A stretch of 64,000 bases of DNA. Origin: a bacterium. GTDB taxonomy: Bacteria; Zhuqueibacterota; Zhuqueibacteria; Residuimicrobiales; Oceaniaggregativiventaceae. Location of the stretch: assembly GCA_029565675.1 (NCBI GenBank), contig JAKQNP010000019.1, positions 62,001 through 126,000 of the forward strand, written 5' to 3'. The notes under the pieces were generated by a model. That model saw only the letters and a program-made list of their open reading frames with translations. It was not told where the DNA came from and did no database searches. Positions 43,282 to 51,085 of this stretch are shown here, piece by piece (position 1 is the first letter of the stretch; every line of letters begins with the position of its first letter). The position numbers and the translations under genes were made by a program.

Positions 43282-45267
43282 TCACTGCGACAGGCTTTGC
43301 AGCCTTTTCAGCAAACTTTCGGCGCGTTCGATGATTTTGCGGTTTTCTTCTTGCAGTTGACAGATAAACGAATTCTCCGCCAAACTGCCGCGTACAGCGG
43401 TGAAATCTCCATCCGCAATTTCACCGTCGCCATCGATGCCGTAACCGATGCGGCTGTCAACATCGAACTCTTTCTCCGCATCATGAAGGATCAGGTTGTT
43501 GAGCTTGATCCCCTGATCGCGCCATTCCTGTACCAATTTCTCGAGGTGCTGGATTTCTATTTGGTCCCATGTTCTTTCCAACCGTTTTTCGATGAGACCG
43601 ACCAGCCATGCCCAACAGTCGATCGAACAGCCGTTGTACCAAGCATCGAATCGGCTATCCAGCTGCTCGAGGTCAGGGATCGCCCCGGATCGGATTTCGC
43701 AGAGCAATTCTTCCATCTTTACCTTTGGTACCAGCAGTCCGCATACATCGATCCATTCTCCCTTGCCGATCGCCGACTCTGTGGCCAACTCGCGCTTGAG
43801 TGCAAACCAGGACAAAGTGTGCGAAGCTTCCAGTTTGTCGACCAACATCTGGCCAATGCTGACTTGCACTGCGATCTCGTAAAATTTTCGGCAGGTCTTG
43901 AGAAGCAAACGCTTGATGTACAACCCCTTGTGCTTCACCACCTCCTGCTCGCTAGGGGTGGTCTCGGCCAGTTTGTCGAGAAGATCCATCCCGCGCAGCA
44001 CCCGGCCCAGGACAAACGGATTGAAAAGATCGAAATGGATGCGATCGCGTTTATCCAGGTCACGACGGCGATCCCGAGACGGCCACTTGGCGCTATCGCG
44101 CTTGGTACCTACGGTAAAGAGATTCATCGCTGGCGTGATGAAACTTTTGCCGTCCTGCACATCGATATAAGAGAAGGGCAAGTCAGAACTGTCGAAATTG
44201 GCTGTGTGTTTGCCCATCACGACTGTAAAGGCACCGATGCGGCATGGCCAGAGCAGATAGGAGCCTGATCCGCTCTTGCTTCCTCGTTCGAAAAGACCCT
44301 GGTGCAAAGGGCCGAGTTTATACATGTGGTTGCTCTGATTGCTGTTGCTGCCGGCGTTGAAAAATGAAAAATGCGCTGCAATGAGCAAAGTCGATTTGTG
44401 ATGAGTGACGGTATAAGGCCCAGCCAGGACACTGACCGCTTCGCCGTGAAAACCTTCGCAATTGGCAAAAAATGCCGAGTGCTCGGCTGAAAACTGCTTG
44501 CCCAACCGCACACCCTGTCCAAGGAAACAATGGTACAATAAAACTCCGTCTCCGATATGAGAGCCGGATTGAACGATAAAATTTCTTGCCACCACTCCTG
44601 CACCGATCCGCACCGGGTCAGCTTCGTTGCTTGCCAGGGTACCGTCGCACAATTCGGCCGCACCGCGGATCTCGGCGTAAGGGCCAACCACAAGATTTTC
44701 CAGAACAGCGCAACCCTCGATGCGGGCGTTGCATCCGATGATCCCCCGGGCTGAGCGTTTTGCGGCGCAATATTCGCGAATCATTGCCTCCAGGCGCTGA
44801 ATGAACTCGGCATCATGGCGGTAATGCACCAAACAATAAGCGAGCTGCGCAGACAGGCGATCGAAGATCAACAGACTGCGGCCGCCGCCTTCGTTGACCA
44901 CATCCAATGCCGTGCCGTTGCCGAAAGTGGTCTGGCCGATGACCGTCAGCTTGCCGATCTGCTGCAGGACGACTCCGTCCTCCACCCGATAGCGAACGAG
45001 CTCGCCGACAGCTGCAATGCGCACATCATCGCCGATGGAACAGTCTTGCAGCGTGCTTTCATAAATCCCGCTCGGACGAAGGATATCGGGTTCCAGTTCG
45101 ACATCCGCCGAGAATCGCCCGAGTTCGACCGTTCCAAAAAAACGGCTGTTTTGCACCCGATGCGGCGAAAAATCCGCGGACACGTGTACCTGCCGCCAAT
45201 CTTCAGCCCAACAACCCTGGCTTTCGAGTCTGGTGATCTCATCGTTGGAAAGATGGCGTAAGGACAT
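43282..45267 (-). CDS. DUF4954 family protein with left-handed beta-helix core
   Basis: A 661-residue protein. The middle third holds hexapeptide-type repeats (IGCNARIEGCAVLENLVVGPYAEIRGAAELCDG ... IGAGVVARNFIVQSGSHIGDGVLLYHCFLGQGVRLGK), which form a left-handed beta-helix as in sugar-nucleotide and acyl transferases. The stretch HHKSTLLIAAHFSFFNAGSNSNQSNHMYKLGP is the DUF4954 hallmark. The family is common in FCB bacteria and has no proven activity. AAGGGG lies upstream of the ATG. It follows nagB by 52 bases, so an amino-sugar context is likely. Confidence 0.88.
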   Translation of the reverse strand: MSLRHLSNDEITRLESQGCWAEDWRQVHVSADFSPHRVQNSRFFGTVELGRFSADVELEPDILRPSGIYESTLQDCSIGDDVRIAAVGELVRYRVEDGVVLQQIGKLTVIGQTTFGNGTALDVVNEGGGRSLLIFDRLSAQLAYCLVHYRHDAEFIQRLEAMIREYCAAKRSARGIIGCNARIEGCAVLENLVVGPYAEIRGAAELCDGTLASNEADPVRIGAGVVARNFIVQSGSHIGDGVLLYHCFLGQGVRLGKQFSAEHSAFFANCEGFHGEAVSVLAGPYTVTHHKSTLLIAAHFSFFNAGSNSNQSNHMYKLGPLHQGLFERGSKSGSGSYLLWPCRIGAFTVVMGKHTANFDSSDLPFSYIDVQDGKSFITPAMNLFTVGTKRDSAKWPSRDRRRDLDKRDRIHFDLFNPFVLGRVLRGMDLLDKLAETTPSEQEVVKHKGLYIKRLLLKTCRKFYEIAVQVSIGQMLVDKLEASHTLSWFALKRELATESAIGKGEWIDVCGLLVPKVKMEELLCEIRSGAIPDLEQLDSRFDAWYNGCSIDCWAWLVGLIEKRLERTWDQIEIQHLEKLVQEWRDQGIKLNNLILHDAEKEFDVDSRIGYGIDGDGEIADGDFTAVRGSLAENSFICQLQEENRKIIERAESLLKRLQSLSQ

Positions 45268-45319
45268 AAATTACCCCTTGCCCAATACCTATCCTTATAG
45301 CTTTATTCTGATCGCCTGC

Positions 45320-46132
45320 TCAGTTAAGCACCGGTAAGGCGCCCAGCGCTTCACGCTCAATGTCCTTGAAATATTTAACCGTGCCGACTTTAAGTTCCAG
45401 TGTCGCTTCTTCATCACAGCAGATCATTCCGTGTTGGTGAAGCTGCAGCATCGAAATCGTCCACATGTGGTTGACCGCCTCTTCCACGCCTTTTTGCAAT
45501 GCGTGAGCTTTGCTGTAACCATTGACCAGGATCAGAACCTCGTTCGCATCCATAATCGTTCCAACGCCGACTGTCAATGCCGTCTTCGGCACTTTGCTGA
45601 TGTCGTTACTGAAAAAGCGCGAGTTTGCCATCCGAGTATCATGGGTCAGGGTTTTGATGCGGGTACGAGAGGAAAGCGAAGAGCCTGGTTCGTTGAAAGC
45701 GATGTGGCCATCCGGTCCGATACCGCCGAGGAACAAATCGATACCCCCTATCTCTCTGATCTTGGCCTCAAACCGCCAACACTCTTGCAGCGGATCGGCA
45801 GCCATACCGTCGAGAATATTGACATTCTCTTCTCGAATATCGATATGGTTGAACAGATTGCTCCACATAAAATGGTGGTAACTCTGCAGATGGTCTTTGC
45901 CAAGACCGATGTATTCATCCATGTTAAAAGTGACCACATTCTGAAAGGAGAGCAAACCTTGCTTATAGAGCTCAATCCATTCGGAATAGACACCAAGCGG
46001 CGAAGAACCGGTGGGCAGGCCCAATACAAACGGCTTCTCTTTGCTCGGTTTGGCCTGATTGATTTTCTGTCCGATGTAATGGGCCACCCATTTGCTCATC
46101 GACTGATAATGATCGAAAATCAGTATCCTCAT
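45320..46132 (-). CDS. nagB: Glucosamine-6-phosphate deaminase
   Basis: A 270-residue isomerase/deaminase that converts glucosamine-6-phosphate to fructose-6-phosphate and ammonia. The phosphate-binding motif is [12 protein letters not shown]. Catalytic residues stand at the positions known from the Escherichia coli enzyme: D72 in [10 protein letters not shown]141 and H143 in [14 protein letters not shown], and E148. Length is typical. AAGGAG precedes the ATG. It likely forms a transcript with the DUF4954 gene behind it, and the region upstream carries a palindromic element. Confidence 0.96.
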   Translation of the reverse strand: MRILIFDHYQSMSKWVAHYIGQKINQAKPSKEKPFVLGLPTGSSPLGVYSEWIELYKQGLLSFQNVVTFNMDEYIGLGKDHLQSYHHFMWSNLFNHIDIREENVNILDGMAADPLQECWRFEAKIREIGGIDLFLGGIGPDGHIAFNEPGSSLSSRTRIKTLTHDTRMANSRFFSNDISKVPKTALTVGVGTIMDANEVLILVNGYSKAHALQKGVEEAVNHMWTISMLQLHQHGMICCDEEATLELKVGTVKYFKDIEREALGALPVLN

Positions 46133-46223
46133 CGCTGCAACTCCTTCTCCTTGATCAATTGCTGGACAGTTCAGTTCTCAATCTGTCGATTAAAACAACT
46201 AAAAAATCGATCACCTGTCTCAC

Positions 46224-46249
46224 CCGGATCCGGTTCTGCGCACCGGATC
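46224..46249. promoter_or_regulatory. Palindromic element upstream of nagB
   Basis: The palindrome CCGGATCCGG (46224-46233) is followed after nine bases by CCGGATC (46243-46249), so GATCCGG and CCGGATC form an inverted pair. It lies about 95 bases upstream of the nagB start in a 282-base gap. An operator or a short hairpin at the end of the preceding gene are both possible. Confidence 0.4.
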
Positions 46250-46414
46250 TCATATAAAATCAATCTGATAGCAATGCGCAGAGGGTGACAAGTGCCCATT
46301 TTACAAACGCATGAAGAATTAGAGATTCAATGTTTTTTGATTTGGTTAACACCGAATCTGGGTCTCAGCGATCCACAAGACGGCATTTTTCGATTCATTC
46401 CATAAACACCATTA

Positions 46415-48538
46415 CTACAGCAATATTTTGGCATCGGCAACCCAACACCCTCGATGATGGACAATCAACGGATTGATATCGAGCTCACGCACCAGTTCTT
46501 GCTCGACACTTAGCTGCGCCAGACGCTGAATACACTCTTCGATTGCGTTTACATCCATCGGCCGTTGGCACCGGCTGCCTGCCAGAATCAGATAGGTGCG
46601 AATTTCGCGAATCATTTCGCCGGCATCTGATCGATAGAGCGGGGCCACCCTGAAACTGACATCTTTGAATATCTCGACATAGATCCCGCCCAGACCAAAG
46701 AGCACGACCGGTCCGAAAGTGCGGTCCCGCTTCACCCCCAGGATCACCTCCTGACCCGGTTTCACCATTCGGGTCACCCAAATGCCTTGCACCTCTGCTT
46801 GCGGCGCATTTTTCTTCACCATCCGCATGATCTGCCGATAGGCATGCAACACTGCCTCGCGATCTTCCAGCCCGAGGCGCACACCGCCAATGTCGAATTT
46901 GTGCAAAATGGCATCTGACATCACTTTAAGCACCGCGGGGTAACCCAGGCGATCACTATGTGCCGCAGCCTCCTCTGCCGACCTTGCCAACCCACCCTTG
47001 AGCACGGGCAATCCATAGAGCCGTAGAATCTGCGAAGCCTCGTGTTCGAGCAGCACTGAACGACCGGCCTCAACCGCAACAGATAAAATTCGGTGCACTT
47101 TGGAATCAGCGACTTTAAACCGAGCCGCCAGCGGTTCGTGTTTTCCCCGATGTTCCTGAAAGCGATGCGCAACCGCGAAAGCCCGACACATCGATTCAGG
47201 CAAGATGTAATGTGGGATGCGATTCCGCTGGAGGATATCGATTCCCGTTGCCACATCCGCTTCACCCATGAATGAAGCATAAATCGGCTTGTCGTACTGG
47301 CTGGAAACATTGCACACTTCGCGGGCAATGGTCTCGATATCGGTCATCGACTGCGGCGTCAGGATGACCAGGGCTCCATCGACATCCTCATCTTTGAGCA
47401 CACTGGAAAGCGCCAGATTGTAGCGATCCGCGCGTGCATCGCCGATCACATCCACCGGGTTCTTGATATTGGCGGTCTTGGGCAGACTCTTGCGGAACAG
47501 CGCCGTGGTCGCATCGGAAAACTTGGCCAATCTAAGCCCCTGTTGAATGGCCGCATCGGTAGTCAGCACTCCCGGGCCGCCGGCATTGGTGACGATGGCG
47601 ATGCGATTGTTGCGCGGCAAGGGTTGATAGGTCAAGGCAATGGCATTGTTGAACATCTCTTCGATATCCGCGCAGCGGATGATGCCTGCTTGCTTGAAAG
47701 CAGCGTCACAAATCTCATCTCTGCCGGCCAACGAGCCGGTGTGTGAGGCAGCCGCCGAAGCGCCTTCTGCCGTACGTCCGGATTTGAGTGCCAATATCGG
47801 TTTGCCGCTTTCCTCGATTATCTGTCGAGCGATGCGTATGAGCGCCGGGCCATCGGTAATTTCCTCCAAATAGATCAGGATCACACTGGTATGCGGATCA
47901 TCCTTGAGATAATAGAGCAAATCGATTTCGTTTATGTCCGCCTTGTTGCCAAAGCTGATGAATTTCGAAAATCCAATATGTTTGGCCTGGGCATAGTCGA
48001 GCACAGCGGTACACAGCGCCCCGCTTTGTGAAAGAAAGCCGATTGCTCCGGCCTCCGGCATTTGGCGGGCAAATGAGGCATTCAGGTTGCATCCAGGATC
48101 GGTGTTGATCACCCCCAGACAATTGGGACCGATGAACGAAATTCCATACCGTTCAGCAATCTCGACCAACTGCCGTTCTCTCGCCAGACCGCTCTCCCCC
48201 ACCTCCTTGAATCCCGCCGAAATGATGATGGCCGCTCGAATGCCTTTTTCACCGCACTGTTCCAACGCCATATGGCAAACACTGCTGGGGAAGACCAAAA
48301 TTGCCAGATCCACTGGATCCTCGATATCGACAACATACTTGTAGGTCTTGATCGAATAGATGAAATTCTCGCGCGGGCTGACAGGATAAACCACTCCCTG
48401 AAAATTGGCTTTGAGAATATTGACCAAAATGTCATGCGGAACAGTACCCTTGACCTTGTTGGTGCCTATGACGGCAAGAGATTGAGGATAAAATATTTTG
48501 ACCATGTTTTGTTGATGTCGATGCGGATGATCAACCAT
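46415..48538 (-). CDS. NDP-forming acyl-CoA synthetase (acetate-CoA ligase, ADP-forming type)
   Basis: A 707-residue fused alpha/beta enzyme of usual length. The CoA-binding domain covers about residues 10-115 (FYPQSLAVIGTNKVKGTVPHDILVN). The ligase domains follow, with FIGPNCLGVIN, and the phosphorylated histidine probably in ASAAASHTGSLAGRDEICDAAFKQAG. An ATP-grasp domain runs from about 490 to the end (GLPVLKGGLARSAEEAAAH ... GQEVILGVKRDRTFGPVVLFGLGGIYVEIFKD). It makes acyl-CoA and NDP reversibly from acid, CoA and NTP. The ATG at 48538 has GAGG upstream and stands seven bases after the acyl carrier protein stop, so the two are co-translated. That pairing is unusual. Confidence 0.94.
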   Translation of the reverse strand: MVDHPHRHQQNMVKIFYPQSLAVIGTNKVKGTVPHDILVNILKANFQGVVYPVSPRENFIYSIKTYKYVVDIEDPVDLAILVFPSSVCHMALEQCGEKGIRAAIIISAGFKEVGESGLARERQLVEIAERYGISFIGPNCLGVINTDPGCNLNASFARQMPEAGAIGFLSQSGALCTAVLDYAQAKHIGFSKFISFGNKADINEIDLLYYLKDDPHTSVILIYLEEITDGPALIRIARQIIEESGKPILALKSGRTAEGASAAASHTGSLAGRDEICDAAFKQAGIIRCADIEEMFNNAIALTYQPLPRNNRIAIVTNAGGPGVLTTDAAIQQGLRLAKFSDATTALFRKSLPKTANIKNPVDVIGDARADRYNLALSSVLKDEDVDGALVILTPQSMTDIETIAREVCNVSSQYDKPIYASFMGEADVATGIDILQRNRIPHYILPESMCRAFAVAHRFQEHRGKHEPLAARFKVADSKVHRILSVAVEAGRSVLLEHEASQILRLYGLPVLKGGLARSAEEAAAHSDRLGYPAVLKVMSDAILHKFDIGGVRLGLEDREAVLHAYRQIMRMVKKNAPQAEVQGIWVTRMVKPGQEVILGVKRDRTFGPVVLFGLGGIYVEIFKDVSFRVAPLYRSDAGEMIREIRTYLILAGSRCQRPMDVNAIEECIQRLAQLSVEQELVRELDINPLIVHHRGCWVADAKILL

Positions 48539-48545
48539 AGTAGCC

Positions 48546-48797
48546 TCATTGCTTTTTCCGCAAATATCCCGAGATGAATTCAACAGCTTCATTCACGGTC
48601 TGGACTTCCAGTGCTTTGTCTTCATCCATCTCGATGCCAAACTCCTCTTCAAAAGCAGCCACCAACTCGAGGCTTTGCATCGAATCGGCCCCGAGATCGA
48701 AAATAAAATTGGCCTCATCGGCAATAAGTGCAGAATCGGCTTTGAGCACGTGGGCTATCACCGACTTGACCCGGGTACGCACATCGTCCATTGTCAT
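48546..48797 (-). CDS. Acyl carrier protein
   Basis: An 83-residue protein starting at 48797, fixed by a near-perfect AGGAGGTGATC site. The 4'-phosphopantetheine attachment serine is S39 in FDLGADSMQSLELV, with methionine where most ACPs have leucine (DSM for DSL). The second helix is AAFEEEFGIEMDEDKA, acidic as expected. It lies seven bases before the NDP-forming acyl-CoA synthetase. No fatty-acid synthesis genes are adjacent, so this is a specialised ACP rather than evidently the housekeeping one. Confidence 0.93.
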   Translation of the reverse strand: MTMDDVRTRVKSVIAHVLKADSALIADEANFIFDLGADSMQSLELVAAFEEEFGIEMDEDKALEVQTVNEAVEFISGYLRKKQ

Positions 48798-49319
48798 GAT
48801 CACCTCCTGGGGAATGAATCGTTGGATGGCGGCAACAGAACTTGAGCGCCTTGCCAGGGAAATACTATAAATATCATTGATTTTGCTTTTGCCAGGTAAG
48901 AAAGATCTTTTCGGGAACACCACTTAACATTGAGAGCAAATGGAGAAATGAACTTTGTCTTGTTTGACCTACCGAACAAACATCAAAACCTTGCTGTCAG
49001 CATCTTGATCGCCATTCGAGGGCCATGGGGTGCAGAAGTAAAAACCGCTGATCCGGATGAATTGTCTGGGGATTGGTTTCTCGAAGCCGCCCGCTTAAAA
49101 GAAAAATAGATAGACTGAGGGAAAATGTCAATATAAAAGAAGTGAATCGCAGCCTGTTCGACAGGCAAAACCGGGCAAGTTGGTGCAGCAGAACCACTCC
49201 TTTCATTTTCTGCAACACCTCGGGTGCCGGTAGAGAAAGGAGATAGACTCCGCTCTGCAACCGATCTCCCTCTGCGGGATTTTGCAGCCTTCTCAGAGAC
49301 AACAGTCGATGCGAGCCGC
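48798..49319. other. Gap with no convincing gene
   Basis: This 522-base stretch lies between the PlsC gene and the ACP gene. Open frames on both strands are short, start at weak codons and have no recognisable domain. The ACP promoter should lie in its left part, but no clear boxes were picked out. Confidence 0.5.
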
Positions 49320-50048
49320 CTATGTTTGCAAGAGTTCCAGCATCCTCTGTCGCACGCTGTCCTTGATCTCATCCGCAGCCAGTCCTGAAAAAGATGGAAA
49401 AGGGAGCGGTTCCCCGATGCGCAGAATCAGCCGGCCCGGCTTGATCAACAGGCTGCCCTTGCGGTTGATCGCAAACGCACCGATCATGACCATGGGGATA
49501 ATATCCGCCCCGGCTTCACTGGCCAAAACAAATGGCCCCCGCTTGAAAGGTTTCATCTGGCCGTCCAGGGTCCGCCCGCCTTCAGGCATGATCAGAATCG
49601 AAGTGCCGTTGTCCAGGGTTTTCCGCGCCTGTTCAAGAGAGCGCTTCGCCTGCATGGGCCTCGTGCGGCTGATCGGGATCATTCCCAGTCGGTGGATAAT
49701 CCAGCCATACAACGGCCAGTTAAAATGGTCATCCAATTCCACGCCTATGAAAGGGATGGGCACATGGCCGTAGAGGACAAAACCGTCAAACAGGTTGATG
49801 TGATTGGAAACCAGCACCGCGCTGTGCACCTGCGAAAGGTGTTCCTCGCCTTCGACACGGACGCGAATGCCGGCAAGCCGCACAACCAGCTTGCAGACCC
49901 ACGTGGCAAGCGATCGGGTTTTTTGCGAATCGCCGCACAAACTGAGCAGAATGACTGACAAACCGAGGGGAACAAAAAATACCAGAGCCGCTGCCCACAG
50001 AAATGCCGAGCGGAAGACTGCCCAAAAAACTGTTAATCGAGAGCTCAT
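49320..50048 (-). CDS. plsC: 1-acyl-sn-glycerol-3-phosphate acyltransferase (PlsC family)
   Basis: A 242-residue membrane-associated acyltransferase. A hydrophobic segment at about residues 10-38 anchors it. Motif I is NHINLFD with H83 and D88, the catalytic pair. Motif II appears as GMIPISR, and motif III as MPEGGRTLDG, where the common PEGTRS is changed to PEGGRT. It probably acylates lysophosphatidate or a related lipid. Its ATG overlaps the stop of the upstream lipid kinase gene by four bases, so the two are translationally coupled. Confidence 0.93.
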   Translation of the reverse strand: MSSRLTVFWAVFRSAFLWAAALVFFVPLGLSVILLSLCGDSQKTRSLATWVCKLVVRLAGIRVRVEGEEHLSQVHSAVLVSNHINLFDGFVLYGHVPIPFIGVELDDHFNWPLYGWIIHRLGMIPISRTRPMQAKRSLEQARKTLDNGTSILIMPEGGRTLDGQMKPFKRGPFVLASEAGADIIPMVMIGAFAINRKGSLLIKPGRLILRIGEPLPFPSFSGLAADEIKDSVRQRMLELLQT

Positions 50049-50932
50049 CGGTCAAAAATCCGGATTTTGCCGGGCAACACCGAGATGGTAATGGGAGTTG
50101 ATCCGATCGATTCGCCGTCGGGTGTCAGGCCTTTGGGGATCGCTGGCCGAAAAACCGCCCGGCTTGCGCGGAACGTTTCAACTTCCGGCATTTGGACATG
50201 GGTGCCCTTGTAAATTTTGGGCAATGCCGAGAGCAGCCGCGGACGGGAGACCTTGTTCAACAAAACCACATCCAGCATGCCATCATCGATTTTCGCTTCC
50301 GGTGCCATGATCATGTCGCCGCCAGTCTTGGTCGAATTGCAGATTTCGACAAACAGATTGTCGCGAGAAAAGGACTGGCCGTCGATCTCGAATTCAAGAT
50401 CATAAGAAGAAAGGCGGCTGATGCAGATAAAAACTCCTATGACATAGCTCAACGCCCCCCAACGCTTGTAGAACGATGCCTGGTAGGCTACATCCGCAAC
50501 AAACCCGAATCCGGCGATGTTGATAAAACAAAACGATTGATCAGCGCATTGACAAAAACCGAGATCAACACCCCGGCTCTTGCCTTCCAGAACGCTTTGT
50601 ATGGTGTCAGATAAACTCTTGCTTTTCAGATCACGAGAAAATGAGTTGCCGGTCCCAACCGGAATCACTGCAAGCGGGACAGGCAAGTTCTCGTTGCCGG
50701 CCAGCATGCCGTTGACAACCTCAAACAAGGTTCCATCTCCTCCCACCGCCACCACCCCGTCCCATGTCTCATTCACCTGTTGTCGCCCGATCTCGACCAG
50801 ATGACCGGCCCATTCAGAAACCATTGATTTGACCTTAACACCTTGTTCCTCAAATGCCTTGACCGCTTCTTGAGCGACCTGCAAACCCCGCTTGTGGCCG
50901 GAAACCGGATTCACCAACATCAGCACCTGCAT
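50045..50932 (-). CDS. YegS/diacylglycerol-kinase-like lipid kinase
   Basis: A 295-residue lipid kinase of the DAGK catalytic family. The nucleotide-binding motif is VVAVGGDGTLFEVVNG with GGDGT at 64-68, and VIPVGTGNSFSRDL follows. VDLGFCQCADQSFCFINIAGFGFVADVAYQ is the conserved middle part. The ATG at 50932 has GGAG upstream; a TTG one codon earlier is less likely. Products in this family include phosphatidate, ceramide phosphate or phosphatidylglycerol phosphate, and the exact lipid is unknown. It forms a coupled pair with PlsC, in line with joint work on phospholipid or related lipids. Confidence 0.93.
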   Translation of the reverse strand: MQVLMLVNPVSGHKRGLQVAQEAVKAFEEQGVKVKSMVSEWAGHLVEIGRQQVNETWDGVVAVGGDGTLFEVVNGMLAGNENLPVPLAVIPVGTGNSFSRDLKSKSLSDTIQSVLEGKSRGVDLGFCQCADQSFCFINIAGFGFVADVAYQASFYKRWGALSYVIGVFICISRLSSYDLEFEIDGQSFSRDNLFVEICNSTKTGGDMIMAPEAKIDDGMLDVVLLNKVSRPRLLSALPKIYKGTHVQMPEVETFRASRAVFRPAIPKGLTPDGESIGSTPITISVLPGKIRIFDR

Positions 50933-51085
50933 CAATGTTCTCCACGATTGTTCGACTGTTAATCCTTGTACATACCAGTTATTAACAACCTGTCACCCAA
51001 TCGACCGGCTTGTCGATCAGTCCTGGTTGTTTTCGGCCAGGAGGTCTCTTGTTTTGCTTGTCACTCAAAGAAAATCTCGCGTTTT

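Noticed and set aside
48983-49372. Minus-strand 129-codon frame and an overlapping 101-codon frame
   Set aside because: They start at non-ATG codons or overlap PlsC in another frame, and no ribosome-binding site or domain is evident.
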